64,000 bases of DNA, taken from contig NZ_QEQK01000006.1 of assembly GCF_003151135.1 (NCBI RefSeq), positions 161,805 through 225,804 on the forward strand. Direction: 5' to 3'. The position numbers were made by a program, and so were the translations under genes. Source of the DNA: Abyssibacter profundi. GTDB taxonomy: Bacteria; Pseudomonadota; Gammaproteobacteria; Nevskiales; OUC007. The notes beneath the pieces are model-generated. The model worked only from the letters and a program-made list of their open reading frames with translations. It was not told the origin of the DNA and did no database searches. Each line of letters begins with the position of its first letter. Position 1 is the first letter of the stretch. This document shows, piece after piece, positions 47,316 through 56,404 of this stretch.

Positions 47316-49661
47316 ATGGCGGCGACCCATCCACAGTTGGTGTATCGCAGTCAGTCGCGTATCGCGACGCGCTACGCCGAGATCATCCTGCTGACCAGCT
47401 CCGCCGATGGGCGCGTCTTCCGCTTCGATGAAATGGAGTACCGGCTGGTCAGTCTGTTCGATGGCACCCGGAGCCTGGCGGCTGCGGTCGAGGCCGCTCA
47501 CGAGCAGGGTCTGACGGTCGACCGCCCAAGAGCCCAGCGTCTGCTCGCCGAACTGGACCGGGCCGGCCTGCTGGAGTCAGGTGATGGGCACTGGGGGGCG
47601 GCGGCCAACGACGCCGGACCGGCCGCGCCGGATGAATGGAATGCCGAACGGGCCCACCGCGAGGCCGAGCCTCTGGCGCGTTCGCGGCTGGCGCGACAAC
47701 ACGCACTGCGGGAGGCGCGTACACCGGATATTCACTGGCATCTGTCCACGCGCTCGCTGTTGTGGGCGGGCCGTCTGCTGAATTGGCCCATGCACGCCCG
47801 GTGGCGCATGGGCTTGCTGGCCGGGGTGCTCGGGTTGCTGGCCTTGGGGCTCATGCGCAACCGCATCGATGTCTGGCTGGATCTGCAGCGTCTGGTCGGG
47901 CCGCTGGCGCTGTTGCAGGTCGCGGTGTTGGGGTTTTTCTCCGTGAATTTATTGGGGCAGCTGGCGCGGGCGGCCGAGTACCAGCGGCGGATGGGGCGTC
48001 TGCCGGCGTTTGGCATCACCTTTATGTTCCGGCTGCTGCCGCGCTTCTACGCCGATGTGTCACCGGTGCTGAGCAACCAGGATCAGCGTTATGACCATCC
48101 GGACCGGCTGGCCATTCTCGCGTCATCGCTGGTGGCGATGGCGTCGCTGTTCGTACTGGCCAGCCTGGGCTGGCTAGTCAGCCGGGGTGGGGCATCGGAT
48201 CTGCCGCTGCTCTTCGCCGGTGTGGGCGTGCTGTCGGCCTGGGTTTGCTTGCTACGTCTCAACCCGATGTCGCGGCATGAGGGTTATCAGTTGCTCGCCA
48301 CCCAGCTGGATACGCCGGATCTACGCGACATCGCCATCGCGGCCATCTTCGGCCGTGGTCGGATCTGGCGGCGGCTTAAGCCCAAAGGCGTGTCGACGCT
48401 GGCGATTCGGGTTTACGCCCTGGCGGTGGTGCTGTGGCTGGCCATCGTGGCCTGGGTGTTGTTTCACCTGATCGGGGTCTGGCTGGCGCGGGAGTGGGCC
48501 GGGCTGGGTGTTGTTCTATTCCTCGTTGCCTGCGGGGTTGTCATGTGGAATCCAATGAAACGATCGAAAGCGCGCAATCAGCTTGCACAGGAAATGGAAG
48601 CCCGGAATCCGGAACTGGCGGCCCGTCGAAAGCGAACGCGTCGGGGGACGTGGATGCGCTGGGGGATCGGCGGCGCCGTGCTGCTCGTGCTGGCACTGAT
48701 TCCCTATACATACGAGCCCACCGGAGATTTCACGGTGCTGCCCAATGATCGCTCCGATGTGCGCGCTCTCATCGCCGGCGAAGTGCGCGAAGTGCTGGTG
48801 GCCGAGGGCGACCAGGTGGAGCAGGGGCAGCTGTTGGCCCGGCTGTCCGCCGATGAAGAGCGGGCGAGGGTCGCCACCAGCGAGGCAAGGCTGGCCCGGC
48901 TGAACGCGGAGCGAGCATTGGCGGAGCGGGGCGCCGAACCCGAGGAGATCGCCCTGGCCGAACAGCGGGTGGCGACGGCAGAGCGACGTTTCCAATCCAG
49001 TCAACGCGAGGCCGACCGCCTGGCTGCGGCTTACCAGCGCGGTGCGGCCACCGGTCAGGCCGCCAGCCAGGCCGAAGCCCAGGCCGCCCTGGACCGCGAG
49101 CGCCTGGCTGAGGCCACGAATGCGCTGGCCGTGGTTCGCGCCGGCATCACCTCCGAGGAACTGGCGGCCCTGGAGGCGGCCATCGCGGCCGAGCAGGCAC
49201 AGCTGGATTATGCCCGCCAGCAACTGGCCTACACCGAGCTGCGGGCGCCCCGTGCGGGTCGGGTGGTGTCGGAGGACCTGCGATTCGCACGCGGCACTTA
49301 TCTGGCGCGTGGCGATCGCCTGCTGAGTATCGAGGAGACCGGCCAGGTATTGGCCGAGATCCGCATTCCGGAGAACGACATCGGTGATGTGACGCTAGGT
49401 GCCGAGGCTTCGGCCAAGGCCTGGGCCTATCCGGGGGTGAGCTTCACCGGCACGGTGGCCGGCATCGCACCCAATGCCGAGACCGGCGATTACGGCCGGG
49501 TGGTGCGTGTGCAAATGGCCATCGAAAATGCCGACGGCCGCCTGCGTCCGGAGATGACAGGCCACGCTCGGGTGCAGGGTCAGACCCAGCCCGCGGGTCT
49601 GGCGTTCACCCGGGGGCTCGCCCGTTTCTTCATGGTTGAGGTCTGGAGCTGGATTCCCTAG
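47316..49661 (+). CDS. PqqD-like / degenerate M50 peptidase-like membrane / HlyD-type adaptor fusion
   Basis: 781 aa three-part protein. Residues about 8-90 resemble a PqqD/RRE-like winged-helix domain (VFRFDEMEYRLVSLFDGTRS, AQRLLAELDRAGLLES). Residues about 140-415 form a multi-helix membrane region matching M50 (site-2 protease) fusions: GFFSVNLLGQLARAAEYQRR, LLPRFYADVSPVLS, CLLRLNPMSRHEGYQLL. The zinc motif HExxH is NLLGQ (211-215) and the later NPxxxxDGY is NPMSRHEGY, so proteolysis is unlikely. After a helix at about 450-465, a HlyD adaptor follows: barrel/lipoyl halves around a coiled coil (about 510-645) and IPENDIGDVTLG. It would join an inner-membrane step to the upstream TolC. Confidence 0.8.
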   Translation: MAATHPQLVYRSQSRIATRYAEIILLTSSADGRVFRFDEMEYRLVSLFDGTRSLAAAVEAAHEQGLTVDRPRAQRLLAELDRAGLLESGDGHWGAAANDAGPAAPDEWNAERAHREAEPLARSRLARQHALREARTPDIHWHLSTRSLLWAGRLLNWPMHARWRMGLLAGVLGLLALGLMRNRIDVWLDLQRLVGPLALLQVAVLGFFSVNLLGQLARAAEYQRRMGRLPAFGITFMFRLLPRFYADVSPVLSNQDQRYDHPDRLAILASSLVAMASLFVLASLGWLVSRGGASDLPLLFAGVGVLSAWVCLLRLNPMSRHEGYQLLATQLDTPDLRDIAIAAIFGRGRIWRRLKPKGVSTLAIRVYALAVVLWLAIVAWVLFHLIGVWLAREWAGLGVVLFLVACGVVMWNPMKRSKARNQLAQEMEARNPELAARRKRTRRGTWMRWGIGGAVLLVLALIPYTYEPTGDFTVLPNDRSDVRALIAGEVREVLVAEGDQVEQGQLLARLSADEERARVATSEARLARLNAERALAERGAEPEEIALAEQRVATAERRFQSSQREADRLAAAYQRGAATGQAASQAEAQAALDRERLAEATNALAVVRAGITSEELAALEAAIAAEQAQLDYARQQLAYTELRAPRAGRVVSEDLRFARGTYLARGDRLLSIEETGQVLAEIRIPENDIGDVTLGAEASAKAWAYPGVSFTGTVAGIAPNAETGDYGRVVRVQMAIENADGRLRPEMTGHARVQGQTQPAGLAFTRGLARFFMVEVWSWIP

Positions 49662-49665
49662 GGCC

Positions 49666-51234
49666 ATGGGCGCAAATCAAATGCTGACGCCACCACTGGA
49701 TCCCGACCTCATTCTGCCCACGCCGGTTTGGCCGCCAGGCGCCGAGCCCTTGTCGTTGGACCAGCCTGAGCCCCATGCGCTGGCTGGAGAGCATTTCAAA
49801 CTGGTCAGCGAGAATGGCTTCGGCGACGGCTACAACAACTACCCACACAGCATGGCCTGGTTCAAGGGCAAGCTGTACGTCGGCACCACACGGGCGACGT
49901 TCCAGATGCTGGCGCATAACGACCCGCTGCCACCGCTGGACCCCTGGCCGGTCACGCCGCCGGAGGATATCTACGATCTGGACCGGCGCGCCGAAATCTG
50001 GTGCTACGACCCTGCAGCGGATGACGGCTGGACGCTGGCCTATCGCGCGCCCTGGGTTCGCGCCGATGACGGTCGCGACGTGCCGCGCTTTATCGGGTAT
50101 CGCGGCATGGCGGTATTCCAGGGCGATAGCGACGATGAACCCGTGCTGTATATCGCCACCTGGGCCCCGCGCAAGGCACCGCGTCCAACGGTGATGCGCA
50201 CCGCCGACGGCGTGCATTTCGAAGAGCTGCCTGGCCCGAACTGGGGCGACAATGTGCGCTCGTTTCGCACCATGCAAATCTTCAACGGCAAGCTTTATAC
50301 ATCCCCGACCGGCTCCACCACGGGCGATCGGCAGTCGCAGGAATGCGTGGGTGGCCGACCGGCCATCTTCGAAAGTTCAGACCCGCGCACCGGGCAGTGG
50401 CGTGCGGTCTCCAGCCAGGGCTTTGGTGACCCGGCCAATCTCACGGTGTTCGAGATGGCGGCATTCAACAACCATCTGTATGCCGGCACGGTGAACGCCC
50501 GCAATGGCTTCGAGATCTGGAAAACCCGCGCCGAGGGTGATCCGCCCTACGACTGGCGGCGCGTGCTGTCGCACGGGGCGGGGCGCGGCCCGCTGAACGA
50601 AGTGGCTGTCAGCCTCTGTGAGTTCAAGGGCGCGCTTTATGTCGGCTCGGGCATCGTTAACGGGGGCTATCACCGCAAGCTCAACATCGGGCCGGCCGCA
50701 GCCGAGCTGATCCGGCTGCATCCGGATGACTCCTGGGAGTTGGTGATGGGGGAGTCGCGGATTACTCCCCAGGGTGCCCGCTATCCCATCTCGGGCTACC
50801 GACCCGGATTCAACAAATTCTTCAACGGCTACGTCTGGCGCATGGGCGTGCATGCCGGCCGGTTGTATGTGGGCACATTCAGCTGGGCCCAGTTGCTGCC
50901 GTATTGCCCAATCCATCAATGGAGCGAGGTCGCCCAGAAGAAAATTGCCCGCATGGGTGTGGACTGGTTCGTCCGCAATATGGGGGGCTGCGATGTGTGG
51001 TCGTCCGAGGACGGTGTCCACTGGGACTGCATGACCCGCAACGGCTTTGATAACGAGTGCAACTGGGGTGTACGTCAGATTCTGTCCACGCCTTATGGCG
51101 TGTTCATCGCCACGGCCAATGTCCTGGCGCCGGACCGTGCCATCCAACGCAACGGCCAGTGGGAGTATGTCCACAATCCCCGCGGAGGCTGCGAGGTGTG
51201 GCGTGGTGCCGATCCGGGCGAGGCGGGGCCGTGA
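49666..51234 (+). CDS. Predicted cytoplasmic beta-propeller protein, unknown function
   Basis: 522 aa, no signal peptide or membrane segment. Some seven blade-like repeats share the pattern hydrophobic-x-x-F-x-G-x-L-Y-V/A-G-T: MAWFKGKLYVGTTR, MAVFQGDSDDEPVLYIATW, MQIFNGKLYTSPTGS, MAAFNNHLYAGTVN, LCEFKGALYVGSGI, MGVHAGRLYVGTFS, ILSTPYGVFIATAN. Rich in Trp and Tyr. The blades are interspersed with GxEIW/GxDVW strands (FEIWKT, CDVWSS, CEVWRG). I do not recognise the family's function. ATG 49666 lies four bases after the adaptor stop; the end overlaps the sulfotransferase start by 4 bases, so it is a fixed part of the unit. Confidence 0.75.
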   Translation: MGANQMLTPPLDPDLILPTPVWPPGAEPLSLDQPEPHALAGEHFKLVSENGFGDGYNNYPHSMAWFKGKLYVGTTRATFQMLAHNDPLPPLDPWPVTPPEDIYDLDRRAEIWCYDPAADDGWTLAYRAPWVRADDGRDVPRFIGYRGMAVFQGDSDDEPVLYIATWAPRKAPRPTVMRTADGVHFEELPGPNWGDNVRSFRTMQIFNGKLYTSPTGSTTGDRQSQECVGGRPAIFESSDPRTGQWRAVSSQGFGDPANLTVFEMAAFNNHLYAGTVNARNGFEIWKTRAEGDPPYDWRRVLSHGAGRGPLNEVAVSLCEFKGALYVGSGIVNGGYHRKLNIGPAAAELIRLHPDDSWELVMGESRITPQGARYPISGYRPGFNKFFNGYVWRMGVHAGRLYVGTFSWAQLLPYCPIHQWSEVAQKKIARMGVDWFVRNMGGCDVWSSEDGVHWDCMTRNGFDNECNWGVRQILSTPYGVFIATANVLAPDRAIQRNGQWEYVHNPRGGCEVWRGADPGEAGP

Positions 51235-52151
51235 GCACGGCGTTGGATTTTCCACCCCCGCTGGTGGTGTTGTCGCCGCCCCGGTCGTTTTCGTCGCTGA
51301 CCTCGGCCATGCTCGGTGCCCATCCGCAGTCGGCTGGGCTGCCCGAGCTACAACTGTTCATGACCGACCACATGGACCAGTTGCTCAAGTTCTTCGCCTT
51401 GTCGCCCGGGAATTTGCAGGACGGACTGCTGCGCTCCGTGGCCCAGCTGTACTTTGGCGAGCAAACCGATGCCAGTGTGGATCAAGCCAAGGGCTGGCTG
51501 GCTGAACGTCGCCACCTATCTACAGCCGCCATGTTCCAGTTGCTGGCCCGCAAGGTCGCACCGCAGGTGCTGGTGGAAAAAAGCATTGCCACCGTTTGGC
51601 GGCCAGGCTTCCTGCGCCGCTTGAAGCAGGCAGCTCCCCACGCGCGGTATTTGCATTTGCTACGGCACCCGCGCGGCCAGTGCAGCTCGCTGGTGAACAT
51701 GATCGGTCACCGCGAGGACAGCGTGGCAGCCGATCTCAAGGATCACTCGACCGATCCACCGACCTTCGACCCGCAAATCGCTTGGCTGCAGATTCATCAG
51801 AACATCCTGCGGGCGTTATCCGATGTGCCGGCCGAGCAGATCATGCGTGTGCGCGGCGAGGACGTGCTGGCCGATCCCGAGCGCCATCTGACGGAGATCG
51901 TCCGCTGGGCGGGCATGCGAGACGATGCCGAGGCCCTGGACGCCATGCTCCACCCCGAGCGGTCCATCTTCGCTTGCATCGGCCCGCCGTCAGCCCCCTA
52001 CGGCTCAGACCCCAAGTTTCTGGAAAACCCAGTCTTCCGGCCGCAGCAGTCCAAACCCCAGTCGCTGGAGGGCCCACTGCCGTGGCGGGACGACCTGACG
52101 GGCTTCGTGCCAGAGGTGCTGGAGCAGGCGAGGGCGTTCGGGTATCGGTGA
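51231..52151 (+). CDS. Sulfotransferase-family protein
   Basis: 306 aa. The N-terminal loop PLVVLSPPRSFSSLTSAMLGAHPQ is the 5'-phosphosulfate loop with Phe-Ser-Ser in place of the usual Gly-Thr-Thr/Ser; RYLHLLRHPRGQCSSLVNMI is the 3'-phosphate motif, and EKSIATVWRPGFLRRL matches the segment between them. The C-terminal part has RVRGEDVLADPERHLTEIVRWAG, the common sulfotransferase end. No signal peptide. Substrate unknown; it is co-encoded with an export apparatus, so a peptide, protein or small-molecule cargo is plausible. GTG start overlaps the previous stop. Confidence 0.84.
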   Translation: MSTALDFPPPLVVLSPPRSFSSLTSAMLGAHPQSAGLPELQLFMTDHMDQLLKFFALSPGNLQDGLLRSVAQLYFGEQTDASVDQAKGWLAERRHLSTAAMFQLLARKVAPQVLVEKSIATVWRPGFLRRLKQAAPHARYLHLLRHPRGQCSSLVNMIGHREDSVAADLKDHSTDPPTFDPQIAWLQIHQNILRALSDVPAEQIMRVRGEDVLADPERHLTEIVRWAGMRDDAEALDAMLHPERSIFACIGPPSAPYGSDPKFLENPVFRPQQSKPQSLEGPLPWRDDLTGFVPEVLEQARAFGYR

Positions 52152-52195
52152 CTCAGGCCGCTGGCCTGGTCACGTCAACCCGAACCCCGCCGCGC

Positions 52196-53596
52196 TCATT
52201 CCATGCGGTCGAAATCGTTGAAGTTGATGCTGACGCGGTGACCGCTGGAGGCCCAGTTGGGGAAGTTGATCGTCTGTGAGAACTCGCTGCGCCCACGGGG
52301 AATGAGTCGCATCGTGATCGTGCCGTCGGGCGGCTCGGCCGCCGGCATGTAGACGTCTACGCCCGTCTGGAAGGCTTGATCCGGGAAATACGGCAACGGC
52401 TCGAGCGTGGTTTGTTGCGGGGTCGCGGCGTCATCATGGATGTGAATACCGATGGTGTCGTTGCCAACTTCAGGCGTGATGGCATTGACCACGGGCTGGT
52501 CGCCGACAGATGGGCTGCGCGTGCTGATCTCGACGATGTCATTACCGGCGGTGGCATGGTCTCCAAACCATTCGCGCATGCGCGAAATGACGACCGCTGC
52601 GTGGGCGTCGCCAAGATTGGTGTTGCTGCGGGTGTCGCTGTCATTCGGGCCGGACAGCAAACGCACATGCTCGGTGTCGCGAACAAACCGCGGCATGTAG
52701 AAGTGATGTGGCACCGAATCGCTGGCGGTTAGCAGGAACTCATAGTGCGTGTCGGTGCGCAGCGTCACCGGCCCCCAGAACCCGTCTGCGTCGGGAACCA
52801 TGGTTGCCGTCGGCGTGTCGGCCATACGATGACCGGTGGCCGAATCGATTGGCCAGATGGCCAGCTCGGCGTCGGGGCGGCCTGTGTTCTGCGGGAATGT
52901 CACCGTGCGGCCTGAGACCGAAACCTCGAGCCCCTGCAGTTCGATGTCTACGATGGCTGGCCGCTCGCCGTAAAAGAATGCGTACTGGGCTTCGAAGGAT
53001 TCGGGCGAGGTCGCGACCTCAACATGGGCCTGATTCTCGATATAGGTGTTGTTCTGCCCCATGCCGACGTTGCTTTGGCCATCGAAAATGCCGATACAGG
53101 GCACCAGGCCCGGGCAAACCGGACTGACTGCGCCATCAATGCTGACAAAACCGGCGACCAGATTCGCCGGGGCGGGCACGGGCAGCGGCGTGGTGGCGAA
53201 ACCCGATGAGAGATACTCGGTTGACACGATCGTGCCCAGGGAATGGCCGATCAGGTACACCTGATCGACGTCATGTTGCGCGGTGACATCCTGGATGAAC
53301 TCATAGAGCGGTAGCAACAGCTGCCCGCCCGCTGCCATTGCGATGCCCTCGACACCCGCATCATATTCAAAGGTGTGGATCTTCTCCGGTGGCACACCGT
53401 TGGCGACGTAACGCATGGATTGGGCTTGAATCTGTGCTGCCGAACCGGCCGCCCCATGCACAAAAACAATGGGCAGGCTGTCAGATAGCGCACCCGCCTC
53501 CACCCCCGGTGCCGTGGCATCACTCGAGCCGCCGCCACAGCCGGAAAGGAACAAGCTGGGGGCCAGCAGCAACAAGAGTCGTCGTATGAATCGCAT
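52196..53596 (-). CDS. Secreted lipase/esterase lipoprotein (alpha/beta hydrolase)
   Basis: 466 aa. Lipoprotein signal RRLLLLLAPSLFLSGC (Cys20). Alpha/beta-hydrolase domain with PIVFVHGAAGSAAQ (oxyanion region) and nucleophile elbow YLIGHSLGT (Ser119); a late DAHAAVVISRMREWFGD could carry the catalytic His. The C-terminal about 220 residues are beta-rich (RTVTFPQNTGRPDAELAIW, FYMPRFVRDTEHVRLL) and resemble the accessory domain of large extracellular lipases. Good GAGGAG site before ATG 53596. Convergent with the sulfotransferase gene. Confidence 0.88.
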   Translation of the reverse strand: MRFIRRLLLLLAPSLFLSGCGGGSSDATAPGVEAGALSDSLPIVFVHGAAGSAAQIQAQSMRYVANGVPPEKIHTFEYDAGVEGIAMAAGGQLLLPLYEFIQDVTAQHDVDQVYLIGHSLGTIVSTEYLSSGFATTPLPVPAPANLVAGFVSIDGAVSPVCPGLVPCIGIFDGQSNVGMGQNNTYIENQAHVEVATSPESFEAQYAFFYGERPAIVDIELQGLEVSVSGRTVTFPQNTGRPDAELAIWPIDSATGHRMADTPTATMVPDADGFWGPVTLRTDTHYEFLLTASDSVPHHFYMPRFVRDTEHVRLLSGPNDSDTRSNTNLGDAHAAVVISRMREWFGDHATAGNDIVEISTRSPSVGDQPVVNAITPEVGNDTIGIHIHDDAATPQQTTLEPLPYFPDQAFQTGVDVYMPAAEPPDGTITMRLIPRGRSEFSQTINFPNWASSGHRVSINFNDFDRME

Positions 53597-53903
53597 GTCG
53601 TGTCTCCTCGGGTCTTCGGTTGGGCGGCTGGCTTTGTTTGCGCAGAAAAGCGCGCCAGCTCATTGGCTCTGTCATTTGATACGAATGTATTAGCGGCTCC
53701 ACCACGGAGTCAACAGACGATGTCACGCCTTTCGTCAGGTGGTTGGGGCAGGGGGGCTGAGGCTGCGTTAGAGCACCGGCGATGGGAACACAGGCGGATG
53801 AGTCCCCTCGAAGTCCCGGCGCTCACAGTGCTCCGCGGCCGCCCTGTTGCGTATCACGGCCCCGAAGACCTCGAATACACTATCGGTCCGACCCTTCTAG
53901 TAG
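53597..53903. promoter_or_regulatory. Spacer with sigma-70-like promoter for the lipase gene
   Basis: On the minus strand TTGACT (53708-53713), 18 bases, TACATT (53684-53689), giving a leader of about 80 bases before the lipase ATG. The rest of the 307-bp spacer shows no gene; plus-strand frames here have no ribosome site and no recognisable protein. Confidence 0.5.
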
Positions 53904-54464
53904 ATGCTTCTGATGCTGATCCAACGCATTGCCAGCCGGCGACCGCAACTGGCTTGGATGGCCGCACTGCTCGTGGTGGCCGGGCTGGGGGGCTGTGGTG
54001 GTGGCGACGACCGTGCGGCCGAGGCGCAGGCGGCGTTGCCGGTGATGACGGTGTACAAGTCGCCCACCTGCGGCTGCTGTGTTGCCTGGGTGGATCACTT
54101 GCGGGCCAATGGCCTGACGGTCGAGGTCGTGGATGAGCCACAGATGAACCCGCTCAAGGGGTCGCTGGGCGTGCCGGGTGATCTGCGGTCGTGCCACACG
54201 GCGACGATCGGGGATTACGTGGTTGAGGGCCATGTTCCGGCGCAGGACATCCAGCGCCTGCTGGCCGAGCGGCCTGCCGTGCAGGGTCTGGCCGTTCCTG
54301 GCATGCCGATTGGCTCCCCCGGTATGGAAATGGGCGACCGGGTGGACCCCTATGAGGTGATCGCATTCCAGGGTGAGCAGCGGCAGGTCTTCGCCCAGCA
54401 CAGGGAACGGGTCGGCGCCACTGACGAATCGCATGCCGGCCATTCGGATCACGGCGGCCACTGA
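53904..54464 (+). CDS. DUF411 metal-binding lipoprotein
   Basis: 186 aa. Lipoprotein signal LAWMAALLVVAGLGGC (Cys31). The DUF411 domain is clear: TVYKSPTCGCCVAWVDHL with CGCC at 56-59, LRSCHTATIGDYVVEGHVP, GLAVPGMPIGSPGME, and a His-rich end (HAGHSDHGGH). Members of this family are tied to copper handling in the periplasm. ATG 53904 or 53913; neither has a good ribosome site. Confidence 0.9.
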   Translation: MLLMLIQRIASRRPQLAWMAALLVVAGLGGCGGGDDRAAEAQAALPVMTVYKSPTCGCCVAWVDHLRANGLTVEVVDEPQMNPLKGSLGVPGDLRSCHTATIGDYVVEGHVPAQDIQRLLAERPAVQGLAVPGMPIGSPGMEMGDRVDPYEVIAFQGEQRQVFAQHRERVGATDESHAGHSDHGGH

Positions 54465-54809
54465 AGCGACCAATTGCCATCGGGCCGGTGCTTATTCTCA
54501 GCGTCTCGAGATCGACACTGCCTGTGGATAGCAGTCTGGCACCCGCGGCGATCGGCTGTGCCGTTTGTTCGATTTGCGGGCTTTGATCGCCGGGTGGACC
54601 CGGTATCCAGCGTTGATTTGCAAAGCGAGCCCCGCGCCTTAAACCACGCTTGGGGCGAATTTACGACGCGCTGCCCGCCGCCCTGCGTGTTAATTTTTGG
54701 TTAAACAGTCCTGGCTTCCAAGTGGCCGCCCGCTGTCATCGCGGCCGACCTGGGGGGTAGCGCGATCGGAGTCCGCGGACACAGCGGACCGTTAACCGAG
54801 GAGACCATC
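54465..54809. other. Spacer upstream of the serine hydrolase gene
   Basis: 345 bp without a credible gene. It contains an AT-rich tract near 54690-54705 (TTAATTTTTGGTTAAA) and a palindrome GTCCGCGGAC (54771-54780) followed by CAGCGGACC, close to the strong GAGGAG site of the next gene. No promoter is convincing. Confidence 0.4.
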
Positions 54810-56309
54810 ATGAGCCTGTCCATTGGGCGCCCGCTGCTGGGTGCATTGCTGTCCGTCGTCCTGCTGGCCGCTTGCGGCGGTACCGAAGAAGATACAGCCG
54901 CGGCATCACAAGCTCCGGATGACACCAGTGCCGAGGCGCCAGATGAGGGCGTCATCCTGCTCGAAGAGCTGGTGCACATGGTGGAACGCGCCGGCCTGTA
55001 CTCGCTGCCGAACGACCCCGAACAAGTGCTGACTGCATTGGCCACGCTGCCCGATGGTCTGGGGGATGTGCTGGCCATGCATGTGGGGCGTTACTACCCA
55101 ACGCCCAACGAATTCGCGCCCGCCGTTGGACCGCTGGTGGACCTGTTACAGGCCCGCGCAGACCTGCTGCTCAGCGGTGGTCAGCCGGTGCGGGTGATCG
55201 AGGACAGCATGGATGGGGAGTACGCGATTTTGCTGCTGCCGGTCGATGCCACGACGGTGATCGTGATTCTGCCGACGCAGGTGGTTCGTGCGAACCCGGC
55301 GGCTGCAGCGTTGCCCGAGGCGCAGGTTGATCTGAGCCAGCTGACCTACGAGGTCAATGGCCGCACCCGCACGCTGGAGCAGTACATGGAGAGCGGGCAG
55401 ACCAATGCCATTGCCTTCATGCACAACGGGCAGTTCATCTACGAGGACTACCAGAACGGTTACAACCCCAAGACGCGGGCGCATATGTGGTCGGTGACCA
55501 AGTCCGTGACTACGGCGCTGGTCGGGATTGCTGTGGCCGAAGGGCTGGTCGATTCGATCCACGATCCCATCAAGCGTTACATCCCCGAGGCCGCGGATAC
55601 GGTTTGGGAAGGCGTGAGCATCGAGGATTTGCTGCAGATGGAATCGGGCACGTATTGGGTGGACGTGCCCGTCCATCAGCCCGAGCAGCTGGTGCTGATG
55701 GGGGCTGACTTTCACAGCAATGGCCTGTACGGCATGACACGCGATGAGTACCTGCTGCGCCTGACGCGGGTCTCGGAGCCGGGTGATTTTTATCGCTACA
55801 ACAGCGGCGATGCCCAGATGCTGGCCTGGCTGTTGGAGCGCGTGTATGCGCGCCCCTATGCCGAAATTCTGTCTGAGAAGATCTGGCAGCCAGCCGGCAT
55901 GCGGGATGACGCACTGGTGATGGTCGACCGCCTGGGCAACACCTTTGCATCGATGGGCCTGATGGCCACGCCGCGCGACATGCTGCGATTCGGCGAGCTG
56001 TTCCGCAACGGTGGGCGCAGCCTGGACGGACGGCAAATCGTGCCCGAAGCCTGGGTCGAGGCGTCGCACAACTACGACAAGGCCAATGGCGGCGGCCCGC
56101 GTGGCTACATGTGGCCGCATTGGGGCGGTGTCGATTCGGGCAACTACACCGCCGCTGGCTACGGCCACCAGCGCGTCAGCGTGGGTCCGTCGCTCAACAT
56201 GGTGGGTGTGCGCTTTGGTAACGACCCCGTGGACAGCATCGCGCCCAAGGAGTGGGAAGCCGTGCTGACCGCCGTGGGGCGTTACCTGGAGTTCGGCGAG
56301 GTTCGCTAG
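54810..56309 (+). CDS. Serine hydrolase lipoprotein (class C beta-lactamase family)
   Basis: 499 aa. Lipoprotein signal with LLAAC (Cys22). After a roughly 170-residue N-terminal region of unknown type comes the penicillin-binding/class C fold: SxxK in MWSVTKSVTTALVGIA (Ser228, Lys231), YRYNSGDAQML (YxN), and YGHQRVSVGPSLNMVGVRFG near the third motif. This pattern is that of esterases and 6-aminohexanoate-dimer-hydrolase-like enzymes rather than true lactamases. Good GAGGAG ribosome site. Substrate unknown. Confidence 0.88.
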   Translation: MSLSIGRPLLGALLSVVLLAACGGTEEDTAAASQAPDDTSAEAPDEGVILLEELVHMVERAGLYSLPNDPEQVLTALATLPDGLGDVLAMHVGRYYPTPNEFAPAVGPLVDLLQARADLLLSGGQPVRVIEDSMDGEYAILLLPVDATTVIVILPTQVVRANPAAAALPEAQVDLSQLTYEVNGRTRTLEQYMESGQTNAIAFMHNGQFIYEDYQNGYNPKTRAHMWSVTKSVTTALVGIAVAEGLVDSIHDPIKRYIPEAADTVWEGVSIEDLLQMESGTYWVDVPVHQPEQLVLMGADFHSNGLYGMTRDEYLLRLTRVSEPGDFYRYNSGDAQMLAWLLERVYARPYAEILSEKIWQPAGMRDDALVMVDRLGNTFASMGLMATPRDMLRFGELFRNGGRSLDGRQIVPEAWVEASHNYDKANGGGPRGYMWPHWGGVDSGNYTAAGYGHQRVSVGPSLNMVGVRFGNDPVDSIAPKEWEAVLTAVGRYLEFGEVR

Positions 56310-56404
56310 CCGAGCACGCCTGTGGGCATCCATCCGGCATCTGTCGCGGTCGGGTGGGTGCCCTGTCGCTGCGTTAGGCTGTGCGTTTAATGGGAGAGCG
56401 TGTC

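Noticed and set aside
53600-54136. 178-aa plus-strand frame before the DUF411 gene
   Set aside because: Overlaps the DUF411 gene in another frame, starts beside the lipase start, low-complexity G/R/W sequence.
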